DNA of 64,000 bases from UBA2943 sp946534895 (GTDB taxonomy: Bacteria; Bacillota; Clostridia; Christensenellales; Aristaeellaceae), in assembly GCA_946534895.1 (NCBI GenBank), contig CAMNDE010000008.1:11938-75937 (forward strand). Reading direction: 5' to 3'. A model generated the notes under the pieces. It was not told where the DNA came from, did no database searches, and saw nothing but the letters and a program-made list of their open reading frames with translations. Positions 24,167 to 32,796 of the stretch are shown piece after piece. Each line of letters opens with the position of its first letter. The stretch's first letter is position 1. The position numbers were made by a program, and so were the translations under genes.

Positions 24167-26101
24167 ATGGAAAATCGGAAGCGGGAAGACTGTGCCGATC
24201 TTCTGTACCAGTGTACAACAGCCAATGGCGCCATGGCCTACAGCTCCTCCGGCGACAAGTGTGTGGATCTCTTCTTTATCGCCGGCGCCATGCGGTATCA
24301 TGACACGGAGCGCATCAACCGCAAGTTTGTGGAGGCCTACCGGGAAAACCCCGAGCTGGCCATGAAGCTGCTTTTCTACATTCGCGATATCCGTGAAGGC
24401 ATCGGCGAGAGAGACATTTTTCGCAGGCTGATCCGGACGGTGGCCAGGAAATGGCCGGAATCCGCCGTGAAGAACGCGCGCTGGATCCCGGAATACGGGC
24501 GATGGGATGACCTGATCTGTCTGCTGGGAACAAAGGCGGAAAAAGAAGCTGTCCGGCTCATTCAGGAACAGCTCAGTGCCGACATGGAAGCACTCAGGCG
24601 CCGGGAGCGCGGGGAACGAACCGCGCATATCTCCCTCTGCGCCAAGTGGATGCCCTCTTCCAATACCTCCAGTGCCCGCACACGCGGAAACGCAAAAGTG
24701 CTGATGCGGCTTTTGCAGCTGAGCGAAAAGCAGTACCGCGCCATGCTCACGGCGCTGAGGTCCGCCATCAGTCTGACAGAGCATTATGTGAGCCGCAGAC
24801 AGTTTGACCGGATCCAGTATGAGCATGTGCCGTCCCAGGCGATGCTGCGCTATGACTGTCTGTTCTCCCGGCATGATGCGGAACGCTATGAGGCCTTTAT
24901 GCGGGGCGTCCGCGGCGGATACAGGAAACTGAACGCTGCCACGCTGACACCGGACCAGATTACGGGGCGTACCGGTTTCTTCGGCTTTGAACGCGATGAT
25001 TCCCGGGACGGTTACGGCGGCAGAGGCTGCCTGGGTACGAACATCATGGAAAGCCCTCTGGGATCCGTGAGGAAACTGACGGGTGCCCGCCGCTACCAGT
25101 GGGCCAGGTTTATTCCGGTGCATGTCATCCGCAGGCCCAATTCCCAGGGTATGCTCCGGCTTGCACCCTATCAGGGGAATATCACGCAAAGAAGCCGGAA
25201 GTGGAAAGCCTATTACTATAAGCTGCAGCGAACCGAGAGACTGATGCCCATGCGGAGAGTCCAGTTCCTGGGTCTGTACGACCGCCGGCATCCCGGGCAG
25301 TGGAAGCATCCCTTCAGTCCTTTTGATCCGAGGTGTGCCGCCGTTGTTTCGTCTGCAGCTCCCGGGCGCGTATTTGCGGTATACCGCATCTGCGGAAGGT
25401 ATGCGGGGACCAGGCATGTAGTCCGGGAAAAACAGCACAGGGCTGCATATATGCTCACGCACACGGAAGAATTCTGGAAATCGCTGCCGGGCGAAGTGGG
25501 GATGGAGAATGCCATCAGCGTCATTGATACATCTTCATCCATGATGGCATACGGAGCCCACACGCTGGCTGATGCGCTGGGACTGTTCTTTGCTGAGCAT
25601 GCGAAAGGCCCCTTCCACAACAAATTCATCACCTTCAGTGAAAAGCCCAAGATGATGAAAACACGCGGACGGGCTCTCTGGGAGAAGCTCTCGAACATCC
25701 ATAACGCCAGCTGGGGCGGCACGACCAATCTGGAAGCGGTGTACAACATGCTGCTCCGGATGGCGGTACGCGCCGGAGCGGGCCAGGATGAGATGCCTTC
25801 CGCCGTGGTGATCTATTCAGACATGGAGTTCAACCGGTCCGTGACAAACCCCGGCGGAAATCTTTATGAGGATTTCCAGGAAAAGTTCGAACGCGCCGGC
25901 TATACCATGCCCGCGGTGATGTTTCACAACGTGAACAGCCTCCAGATGCAGACACCCGTGCTTTCAGACGAAGCCGGGACAGCACTCTCCAGCGGACGTT
26001 CCACGCGTCACATGAAGCATCGCTATACCCGGTCCACAACCCCTGTCATTCATATGCTCGAGGTACTGCTGAGCAGGCGGTATGACCCGATCCACGCCTG
26101 A
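24167..26101 (+). CDS. DUF2828 family protein: TROVE/Ro60-like helical repeats plus vWA domain
   Basis: 644 aa. The N-terminal ~265 residues match DUF2828: DKCVDLFFIAGAMR, LLFYIRDIREGIGERDIFRR, IPEYGRWDDLICLLG, ISLCAKWMPSSNTSS, EHVPSQAMLRYD. The C-terminal part (about 425-644) is a von Willebrand A domain with MIDAS residues Asp454-x-Ser456-x-Ser458, the Thr of WGGTTNLEAVY, and the Asp of VIYSDMEF. This is the arrangement of the Ro60/TROVE RNA-binding ring. Between the two parts lies an insertion of about 150 residues rich in Arg, Tyr and Trp that I do not recognise. GGAGG precedes the ATG at 24167. RNA B is its leader. A Ro60-like RNA-chaperone role is inference. Confidence 0.88.
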   Translation: MENRKREDCADLLYQCTTANGAMAYSSSGDKCVDLFFIAGAMRYHDTERINRKFVEAYRENPELAMKLLFYIRDIREGIGERDIFRRLIRTVARKWPESAVKNARWIPEYGRWDDLICLLGTKAEKEAVRLIQEQLSADMEALRRRERGERTAHISLCAKWMPSSNTSSARTRGNAKVLMRLLQLSEKQYRAMLTALRSAISLTEHYVSRRQFDRIQYEHVPSQAMLRYDCLFSRHDAERYEAFMRGVRGGYRKLNAATLTPDQITGRTGFFGFERDDSRDGYGGRGCLGTNIMESPLGSVRKLTGARRYQWARFIPVHVIRRPNSQGMLRLAPYQGNITQRSRKWKAYYYKLQRTERLMPMRRVQFLGLYDRRHPGQWKHPFSPFDPRCAAVVSSAAPGRVFAVYRICGRYAGTRHVVREKQHRAAYMLTHTEEFWKSLPGEVGMENAISVIDTSSSMMAYGAHTLADALGLFFAEHAKGPFHNKFITFSEKPKMMKTRGRALWEKLSNIHNASWGGTTNLEAVYNMLLRMAVRAGAGQDEMPSAVVIYSDMEFNRSVTNPGGNLYEDFQEKFERAGYTMPAVMFHNVNSLQMQTPVLSDEAGTALSSGRSTRHMKHRYTRSTTPVIHMLEVLLSRRYDPIHA

Positions 26102-26132
26102 AAAGGCATGACTGCAGAAAGGAAGTGATCCT

Positions 26133-26342
26133 ATGACCCGTTTTGTTCCCAGGGAAAAGCTGGGAAAGAGAGCCCGCCGGGAGCTGGACGCCCAAAGACG
26201 TCAGTCGTGGGCCTGTTCACCGATTACCAGAACCGTAGAAAGCAGAAAAACGTATAACCGGAAACGGGCCGGCCGGGATCTGCGCAGGGCTGTCCGGGAA
26301 ACTCTGAACCAGGATTTACACGCAGGGCATAAGCACTTATAA
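26133..26342 (+). CDS. Small basic conserved hypothetical protein
   Basis: 69 aa and strongly basic: MTRFVPREKLGKRARRELD, then WACSPITRTVESRKTYNRKRAGRD. The pattern KLxKKARRELxxxxRxxWxxxPxTRxVxSxKxYNRK is one I associate with short uncharacterised Firmicutes proteins. The charge suggests nucleic-acid contact. AAAGGAAG lies 9 nt before the ATG and a strong terminator follows 2 nt after the stop. It begins 31 nt after the DUF2828 stop, so the two are very probably cotranscribed; a role with the DUF2828 protein or its RNA is only a suggestion. Confidence 0.8.
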   Translation: MTRFVPREKLGKRARRELDAQRRQSWACSPITRTVESRKTYNRKRAGRDLRRAVRETLNQDLHAGHKHL

Positions 26343-26343
26343 T

Positions 26344-26376
26344 AGCAGGCAGAACGATTGTTTGTGCCTGCTTTTT
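26344..26376 (+). terminator. Rho-independent terminator of the DUF2828 operon
   Basis: AGCAGGCA pairs with TGCCTGCT around a 13-nt loop, followed by TTTTATG. Confidence 0.9.
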
Positions 26377-26932
26377 ATGTGGCAGAAACGTTTCCATGGC
26401 GAGTGAACGAAAACCAGCGTCCCTGATCTGCTCCGCAGTTCCGTTTTCCGGAAGGGAACCGGAAAAGTGCTTTGCGTATATCCCTCTGATAGCTCACGGG
26501 AAGAAAACACAGACGGCACACGCGTGACCCCATCGCCCCTTCGAACAGCATGCCCGCTTTTACAGCCAGTCCATGCGGAATTCAGAAAATGCGCTCATTC
26601 AGGAACGGGTGAAAACCGCGCTTTCTCCGAGAATCTTTTGAATGGACAGAATACCTTTTTGGACATAACCACAGCCAAATAGTCTCCTCAGCTGCAAGGC
26701 AGACCGTTTGAACACCGCGCGTTTCCGCAGTCCCGGACGCAGAGTCATTCCGTCTGCCCGAAATCATACATGCGTAAAATTTTTTTCCTGCCCCGGAACT
26801 ATTTTCCGCATCCGGCGTCTCAATAGGCGATGAGATGAAAAGCAGCTGTTTCACCCGCATCTCCGGCCCGGACTTCACCTGTCCGGCAGAACGTATGGAT
26901 TGTATGAGATGTCCGATAAGGAGGTTACCAAT
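26377..26932. other. 556-nt non-coding region before the C39-like/dynamin operon
   Basis: No supported gene. It contains a perfect 8-bp hairpin, TTTTCCGG/CCGGAAAA (26444-26466), a run of seven T after TGCGTAAAA (26771-26787) and, at 26815, GCGTCTCAATAGG, which partly matches the GCGTATCAA block of the 41-nt elements. A consensus promoter was not found; the operon promoter must lie here or be of an unusual class. Confidence 0.5.
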
Positions 26933-28333
26933 ATGTTTGAATTTGATCTGCCGGAATTTGAACTGAACGGCATGGAAGATATGGAATGCGTAGCCGGAGA
27001 AACCGTCCCTGCCATTCCGGATGATGCCCCGGCTTTCTCCGTCGACCTTGACGGCAGCGGGAGTCCGGATCTTTCCGTGATCGATATGGATGGAGACGAC
27101 ATGCTGGACGGAACGCTGATTGACACAAACGGAGACGGCGAGTTCGATACCATGCTGGTGGATTCCCAGGGTACCGGTTCCTTCGACATGGCCGTCCTTG
27201 ATACGGATCATGACGGCGAGTTTGATGCTGTCGCTCTGGATTCCCAGGGCACCGGTTTCTTCGACGTGGCCGCACTTGATACGGATCATGACGGCGAGTT
27301 TGATACCGTTGGCCTGGATTCCAATGGCGATCATATCATCGATACATTCGATGGTTCCTTTGACACTGATCACGACGGCGTGATCGATCAGACCGTGAGA
27401 GAGCATGATTACAATCAGGACGGCATGATCGACAGCCGGACCGTGCATATGGATATGGACGGGGACGGGGTGTTCGACACTGTGGTCAAGCAGAACGACT
27501 CCGATCATGACGGTGTATTCGACACGTCCACCACCTATTTCGACCATGATGCCGACGGCCTGAAAGACGAAATCATCCGGGAACAGCTGCTGGACCAGGA
27601 TGGTGACGGCACCCCCGATACCTACGTGTTCAGCCATGACTCAGACGGTGACCGGAGCTTCGAGACAGTCAGCCGGGTTGAACTGGATCCCGGCACGGAT
27701 TTCTCCCTTCCCGTGCTGGACTATGGGCACGCCGGCTGCGTCGCAGGCACTTATGCCGATGAGCTGAGAAACTTCAATCCGGATCATGCAGATATGGACG
27801 CCGTATCCGGGGATCCTGAAACATCCATGCAGGAGTGGGAATACCAGGGTGATACGGGCAGGTGCGCTCTGTATTCCCAGAAATTCATCCTGGATGAGCT
27901 CACCGGTCAGGATATCGATATGGAAGACATGGCGGACTTTGCCGTACAGAACGGATGGTTTGATGAAGCAAACGGCACGGCCGCACTGAACATGAACAAG
28001 ATGCTGGACCATTTCGGCATTGAAAACGACATGCACTTTCATGCCTCCGTTTCCGACATTGAGGACTGCCTGAATGCCGGCGGAAAAGTCATCGTGTCCA
28101 TTGACGCGGATGAAATCTGGTATGGCAGCAATGAAAGCCTCTTCACCCCCGGGAGCTCGGCCAATCATGCGGTTCAGGTCATCGGAATCGATCATACGGA
28201 CCCTGACCAGCCCATGGTGATCCTCAACGATTCCGGCTCTCCTGAGGGCTGCGGTGAAATGGTGCCCATGGATGTATTCACGGATGCCTGGGAAGCAGGC
28301 AACTGCCAGCTGATCACTTGCTTTGGAGGGTAA
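26933..28333 (+). CDS. Ca-binding-repeat protein with C-terminal C39/papain-like peptidase domain and leader-like N-terminus
   Basis: 466 aa. Start set by AAGGAGG 8 nt before ATG 26933. N-terminus EFELNGMEDMECVAG resembles a double-glycine leader (possible cut after Ala21-Gly22). Residues about 35-260 are some twelve DxDxDGxxD calcium-binding loops. Residues about 300-466 look like a C39-type cysteine peptidase: Gln305, Cys311 in TGRCALYSQKF, His412 in SANHAVQVIGID, Asn432-Asp433 in VILNDSGSP. Unlike transporter C39-like domains that lost the cysteine, the catalytic residues are kept. First gene of the dynamin operon, 4 nt from the next gene. It may be an exported or surface protease; substrate unknown. 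Confidence 0.75.
   Translation: MFEFDLPEFELNGMEDMECVAGETVPAIPDDAPAFSVDLDGSGSPDLSVIDMDGDDMLDGTLIDTNGDGEFDTMLVDSQGTGSFDMAVLDTDHDGEFDAVALDSQGTGFFDVAALDTDHDGEFDTVGLDSNGDHIIDTFDGSFDTDHDGVIDQTVREHDYNQDGMIDSRTVHMDMDGDGVFDTVVKQNDSDHDGVFDTSTTYFDHDADGLKDEIIREQLLDQDGDGTPDTYVFSHDSDGDRSFETVSRVELDPGTDFSLPVLDYGHAGCVAGTYADELRNFNPDHADMDAVSGDPETSMQEWEYQGDTGRCALYSQKFILDELTGQDIDMEDMADFAVQNGWFDEANGTAALNMNKMLDHFGIENDMHFHASVSDIEDCLNAGGKVIVSIDADEIWYGSNESLFTPGSSANHAVQVIGIDHTDPDQPMVILNDSGSPEGCGEMVPMDVFTDAWEAGNCQLITCFGG
27160..27315 (+). repeat. Two tandem 78-nt units in the calcium-binding region
   Basis: Units 27160-27237 and 27238-27315 are near-identical, including the stretch TTGATACGGATCATGACGGC; they encode 26-residue repeats with DSQGTG and LDTDHDGEFD. 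They look like a recent in-frame duplication. Confidence 0.85.
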
Positions 28334-28337
28334 TGCT

Positions 28338-28877
28338 ATGACAAATTTCGTATCCATGGAACAGCTTCTGGACGATCTGAAGACCAGTGATTTCTACCTG
28401 AACTGCAGAATCCCCATGGTATACTCCGCCGGTTTCCCCGTCATGCGCATCCTGAACGGCTGTCTCTGCGTCACCATCCCCTTTCTGAGATACCAGGTGA
28501 CAGGCGAAACCGATAAAACCCTGATCTATCCCATCCGTTACGGCATCACCCTGGAGCTTCCCACACTGAAGGTGGTTGCCTTCGAGGATTATGAGTACCG
28601 CAGGGAGTTTGGCAGTGTGGAGTTTGACAGGCCGGTGGGACTTTTCCGGCATGAAGCCATCCGGCACCTGGACAGGCGGCAGTACAAGGAAGCGTATCAC
28701 CAGCTGATGAAATGCTATGACGCCCTGATTTCCGCGCTGCTGAGCGGCGCGGAAGTCAGCAGGCAGGAACACGAGGAAATGTCGCGTCTCATGCAGATGC
28801 TCATGGAGCCGTCTGTCATGCCCATGTACCGCGTGCTTGCCCCGGACTTCTATGACAGGTATCTGATGAAAGGATGA
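28338..28877 (+). CDS. Hypothetical protein in dynamin operon
   Basis: 179 aa, not recognised. GGAGGG 7 nt before the ATG at 28338 sets the start. It is mixed alpha/beta with no signal peptide or membrane segment: an N-terminal part SMEQLLDDLKTSDFYLN, a central beta-rich stretch with ILNGCLCVTIPFLRY and ITLELPTLKVVAFEDYEYR, and a helical C-terminal part (LDRRQYKEAYHQLMKCYDAL, then HEEMSRLMQMLMEP). It lies 4 nt after the C39-like gene and 5 nt before the first dynamin-like gene, so it is certainly in the operon; an adaptor or regulator role is a guess. Confidence 0.75.
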   Translation: MTNFVSMEQLLDDLKTSDFYLNCRIPMVYSAGFPVMRILNGCLCVTIPFLRYQVTGETDKTLIYPIRYGITLELPTLKVVAFEDYEYRREFGSVEFDRPVGLFRHEAIRHLDRRQYKEAYHQLMKCYDALISALLSGAEVSRQEHEEMSRLMQMLMEPSVMPMYRVLAPDFYDRYLMKG

Positions 28878-28882
28878 CCCGT

Positions 28883-30751
28883 ATGGCATACAGAATTCCG
28901 AATCCTGATTCTTTCACGAAAAAGCATCCGGCCTCCCCCGCAGTTCCCCAGAAGGCAAAGCCGGCCCCGGCACGCAGCACTCCGCCCGCAGCACGCGCCC
29001 TGAGCATCAGCGGACCGGTGGAACAGGCGGTCCATGAATCCTCGAGTGCGCTCAGGTCAGCCGGATTCACTGAACTCGCGGACGGTCTGGATACCTGCCT
29101 TCTCAGGTCCCGCCGCGAACGCTTCACCATCGCGGTGGTCGGAGAGTTTTCCCGGGGAAAAAGCACCTTCATCAACACCCTTCTCGGGCATGAATACCTG
29201 CCGGTGGGCAATCTGCCCACCACCGCCGTCATGACGCGGGTCCGGTATCACGAGAAACCGGTGCTGGCCGCCCTGAACCGCCGGAATGAGAAAGTGCTGC
29301 AGCGCACGCTTTCACCGGACGCCTGGGAGGGGCTCACCGCCCGCAACTTCGGCGGCGAGGACTTCCAGGGAACCGCCATTGCAGGGGTTCCGGATGCCTG
29401 GCTGCAGAAGACCGGTATTGAGCTGATCGATACGCCAGGCGCCGGAGACCTGAATCAGGCGCGTGCAAGAGCGCTCAGCGACGCCCTGCTCGGCTGCGAC
29501 GGTGCCATAATCACCATCAGCGCCCAGGCCCCTCTGAGCATGACCGAAAAGCTGTTCATTGAAGAACGGCTTATCGCCCGGAAAATGCCTTTCCTGATGC
29601 TGATTATCACCCGGCTTGATCTTGTCCCCGCAAAGGAACGCGCCGGCGTCGTCCATTACGTGCGCAGCCGGCTCCGGGACTGGGGCATGAACATTCCCGT
29701 CTATGTGCCCGCATCCCTGGACATGGAGGACGAGACGCTTCTTCCCCTCACCGGCATGGACCGGGTGAAAGCGGAAATGGAAAGCTGGATCACGAACCCC
29801 GCCCGGTCGCAGCTGATCGGTCAGTGGCTGCTGGGCCGCGCAGGCGATGCCCTGGAAAAGGCGCTTTCCACGCTGCGTGAGAAGAACGCCCTGATGAAAG
29901 AGCAGGACGCGGAAAAGCAGAGGACACTTCTTGAGGAAAAGCAGCAGAAGCTGGCCCAGGCAAGGCTTGCGTGGGGCGAGCTCCGGCTGCAGATGCACAG
30001 AAGATGCTCCGAATGCTACAGCCTGCTGCTGGAAAAGGTGGATGACTACGCCGAAACCATTACGGAACGCCTCCAGTACGAAGCCGGCCACGCGCCGTCC
30101 CCGGAGCGCTGGTGGACAGAGGATTTCCCCTACCGTTCCAAGGTGGAACTGGCCAACATGGCAGCGGGCATCGAGCAGACCGCATCCCGGCAGATCCAGG
30201 AGGATGCGCGCTGGTATGCCGCATCCATTGAGAAAACCTTTCACGCTGCGGTGGCCTGCAGAAAAGAAGGAATCACGGACAAGAGACATATGGGTGTTCC
30301 GGATACTGGAAAACTGGTCCTTGAAGACCTGGACAAACAGCGGAACTGGATGCGGGTCGGCTCCACGCTTCTGTCCATTTCCGGATTTGCCCTGTTCAGC
30401 GCCCTGGGCTTCATGCCGATTGTTGCCTCCATGGGCATCGGCACTGGAACCGCCATCCTGTCCGAAAAGTTCTTCAAAAAGCGCATCGAGCAGCAGCGTG
30501 AAGACATCAAGGCGCACATCGCGCAGTGCGTTCCCGCCTTTATCCAGAGCGCCATGGCGGACAGTGAACGCAAACTCGAAAAGGTCTACACGAACATGAT
30601 TGAGGAAGCGGATAGGAGCCAGCAGACCTGGATGCAGGAACAGGAACGCCTGATCCGGGAAGTATGCGCACCCGCCCCTGACAGGGCCGGTGTGACGGAT
30701 GACATGGGCGCGCTTGAAAAGCAGCTGAATCTGGTTCACGCACTGATATAA
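28883..30751 (+). CDS. Dynamin-like GTPase 1
   Basis: 622 aa. GTPase motifs: P-loop GEFSRGKS (Gly87-Ser94), switch region PTTAV, G3 DTPG (Asp183), and G4 TRLD (Thr243-Asp246) in place of N/TKxD. A long helical stalk follows (about 320-480), then a hydrophobic pair LLSISGFALFSALGFMPIVASMGIG (given here in part; residues about 495-520), a paddle-like membrane segment, and a final coiled segment. This is the bacterial dynamin-like plan, acting in membrane remodelling. The first ~50 residues are Pro/Ala-rich and probably disordered. ATG 28883 has AAAGGA at usable spacing; an ATG at 28874 is too close to it. Confidence 0.88.
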   Translation: MAYRIPNPDSFTKKHPASPAVPQKAKPAPARSTPPAARALSISGPVEQAVHESSSALRSAGFTELADGLDTCLLRSRRERFTIAVVGEFSRGKSTFINTLLGHEYLPVGNLPTTAVMTRVRYHEKPVLAALNRRNEKVLQRTLSPDAWEGLTARNFGGEDFQGTAIAGVPDAWLQKTGIELIDTPGAGDLNQARARALSDALLGCDGAIITISAQAPLSMTEKLFIEERLIARKMPFLMLIITRLDLVPAKERAGVVHYVRSRLRDWGMNIPVYVPASLDMEDETLLPLTGMDRVKAEMESWITNPARSQLIGQWLLGRAGDALEKALSTLREKNALMKEQDAEKQRTLLEEKQQKLAQARLAWGELRLQMHRRCSECYSLLLEKVDDYAETITERLQYEAGHAPSPERWWTEDFPYRSKVELANMAAGIEQTASRQIQEDARWYAASIEKTFHAAVACRKEGITDKRHMGVPDTGKLVLEDLDKQRNWMRVGSTLLSISGFALFSALGFMPIVASMGIGTGTAILSEKFFKKRIEQQREDIKAHIAQCVPAFIQSAMADSERKLEKVYTNMIEEADRSQQTWMQEQERLIREVCAPAPDRAGVTDDMGALEKQLNLVHALI

Positions 30752-30764
30752 GGAGGATATGACC

Positions 30765-32789
30765 ATGGAAAACCGTCCCATCAATGACAGCTATCGGGAT
30801 TTTCAGAAAAGCCAGCAGAAGCTGGCGGAAATTCTCGCCAGTGCGTCCGGCACCGCCCGCCGTCTGAACATGACTGTGGAAACGGACCTGGCCGCGCTGA
30901 GCCGGAAAGTTGAGAATGATACCTTCAAGATCATGGTGACGGGCACATTCAAAAACGGCAAGTCCACCTTTATCAACGCCCTTCTGGGTGAGGAAATTCT
31001 CCCCGCCTACGCCCTGCCCTGCACCGCCGTGATCAATGAAGTCAAGTACGGTACAGAGAAAAAGGCGATCCTCTATTTCCGGAATCCCCTGCCGGACCCG
31101 CTGCCGGAAAACCTGTCGCCCAAGGCGGTTGCCCATATGCAGGCCCATCAGGGCGGACCCATTCCGCCCATGGAGATCCCCTACGATGAAATCGAGGACT
31201 ATGTGGTCATTCCCATCGGCGCCGATGAAAAATCGACCAAGATGCAGAGTCCCTATGAAAAGCTGGAGCTCTTCTATCCCCTTGACCTGCTGAAGAACGG
31301 CGTGGAAATCATTGACTCCCCCGGCCTCAATGAGGATGAAACGCGCACCCGGGTCACCATGGAATACCTTTCCAGGGTGGATGCCATTCTGTATGTGCTC
31401 AATGCCAACGCGATCTGCGCCGGTGATGAGATGAAGTTTATCGAGCGCGATCTGAAGGGCAACAGTTATGAATCTGTCTTCTTCATCGTCAACCGCTTTG
31501 ATCAGATCCGCCAGCGCGAACAGCCCCAGGTCCGCCGGTATGCCGAGATGAAGATCGCCGAGTTCTATCCGCAGCCTGAAATCTACTGCCTCTCCGCTCT
31601 CAACGCCCTGGACGGACGCCTGGACGGCAACGAAACCCTGGTGGCTGATTCCGGTATTCTGCCACTGGAACAGCGCCTTGCCGCCTTCCTGACCCGGGAA
31701 AAGGGAAAAGCCAAGCTGGCCACCCCCGCCAGACAGCTGCGTCAGATTCTGAGCCGCGAAGCCCTGGAAAACGTGATCCCGCGCCAGCGCGCACTGCTGG
31801 ACACGGCCCTGGACGACATCATCGCCAGGTATGACCATATCCGGCCGCGGCTGGACATGGCCTCCAGGGAACGGGACCAGAAAGCCATGGAAATGGAAAC
31901 CCGGATCGAGCGTGCCGGAAGGAAGTTCGAGCGTCTGTCCAGGCGCCAGATCAACGATCTCATCAGTGCTGTCCCCGCCTGGATCGAAGAGTACAAGCCC
32001 CAGAATACGCTGGGCCCCATCCCCACAAAAAGCCAGACCACAAAGCTTGTGGAAGAATACTCCGCCTGCCTGCGTGAAAAGATCGGCGAAGCACAGCTGA
32101 ACTGGCGCGAACAGGTCCTGGCCCAGGAAGTGGAGGATGAAGCCAGTCAGATCTTCGGCGAGGCGGAAAAAGACTTTTCCAGGATCTATAAGGAGATCGA
32201 CGAGATCAGTGCGGAACTGAGCGGACAGGACTGCAAGGCCGCCCCCGTGCCCTTCTGGAAGCGGGTGGCCGGTGTAGCTGGCGGCATCGCCATGGGCGAT
32301 ATCGGGCTCGCCTTCTCCGGCAGCATCAACGGTATCGGCAAGGAGTTTGCCATAACCGCCGCCTTTGAGTTCGGCGCAACCTTTATTCTCGCCCTCCTGG
32401 GCGCTCTGAATCCGGTCACCTTCATCGGCGTTATTCTGACCTCAGTGTTCATCAATGTGGGGCAGGGCACCCACAATGCCACAGCGAAACTCAAGACCCG
32501 CATTACGGAAGAAGCCGTGAAAAAGCTGACCAGCGAAGCGGACAGACAGGCAGCCGCCATGGCCGCCGGCATTCAGGCCCGGTTTGAAGGGGTAAAAGAC
32601 CAGATTCTCAGGAGCATTACCAGCGAGATCGATGACCTTGACCGCCAGATCCAGGATGTGATCAAAGAAAAGCGCAGCGGCGAAGCCCGGGTGGAAGCGC
32701 GCAGACAGGAACTGGCTGAATGCGAAAAGAACATCTATGAGCTCAACGCAGAGCTTGACTCCCTGATTTTCACTCTTGTCGGAGCGTGA
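30765..32789 (+). CDS. Dynamin-like GTPase 2
   Basis: 674 aa. P-loop GTFKNGKS (Gly60-Ser67), PCTAVI switch I, G3 DSPG (Asp184), canonical G4 NRFD (Asn243-Asp246). After the stalk helices there is a hydrophobic region at about 515-565 (ISGFA-type, here EFGATFILALLGALNPVTFIGV) that probably inserts into membrane, and a C-terminal coiled coil. It starts 13 nt after dynamin 1 with AAGGAGG. It is clearly different in sequence from dynamins 1 and 3, so the three are probably distinct subunits rather than recent copies. Confidence 0.9.
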   Translation: MENRPINDSYRDFQKSQQKLAEILASASGTARRLNMTVETDLAALSRKVENDTFKIMVTGTFKNGKSTFINALLGEEILPAYALPCTAVINEVKYGTEKKAILYFRNPLPDPLPENLSPKAVAHMQAHQGGPIPPMEIPYDEIEDYVVIPIGADEKSTKMQSPYEKLELFYPLDLLKNGVEIIDSPGLNEDETRTRVTMEYLSRVDAILYVLNANAICAGDEMKFIERDLKGNSYESVFFIVNRFDQIRQREQPQVRRYAEMKIAEFYPQPEIYCLSALNALDGRLDGNETLVADSGILPLEQRLAAFLTREKGKAKLATPARQLRQILSREALENVIPRQRALLDTALDDIIARYDHIRPRLDMASRERDQKAMEMETRIERAGRKFERLSRRQINDLISAVPAWIEEYKPQNTLGPIPTKSQTTKLVEEYSACLREKIGEAQLNWREQVLAQEVEDEASQIFGEAEKDFSRIYKEIDEISAELSGQDCKAAPVPFWKRVAGVAGGIAMGDIGLAFSGSINGIGKEFAITAAFEFGATFILALLGALNPVTFIGVILTSVFINVGQGTHNATAKLKTRITEEAVKKLTSEADRQAAAMAAGIQARFEGVKDQILRSITSEIDDLDRQIQDVIKEKRSGEARVEARRQELAECEKNIYELNAELDSLIFTLVGA

Positions 32790-32796
32790 TGGATGC

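Noticed and set aside
23588..25462. A 624-codon minus-strand open frame over RNA B and the DUF2828 gene
   Set aside because: No ribosome site or recognisable domain; it crosses conserved RNA helices and a clear family protein on the other strand.
27030..27710. Dockerin module in the Ca-binding protein
   Set aside because: A dockerin has two loops of about 22 residues; here about twelve DxDxDG loops follow each other, closer to thrombospondin type-3 or similar repeats.
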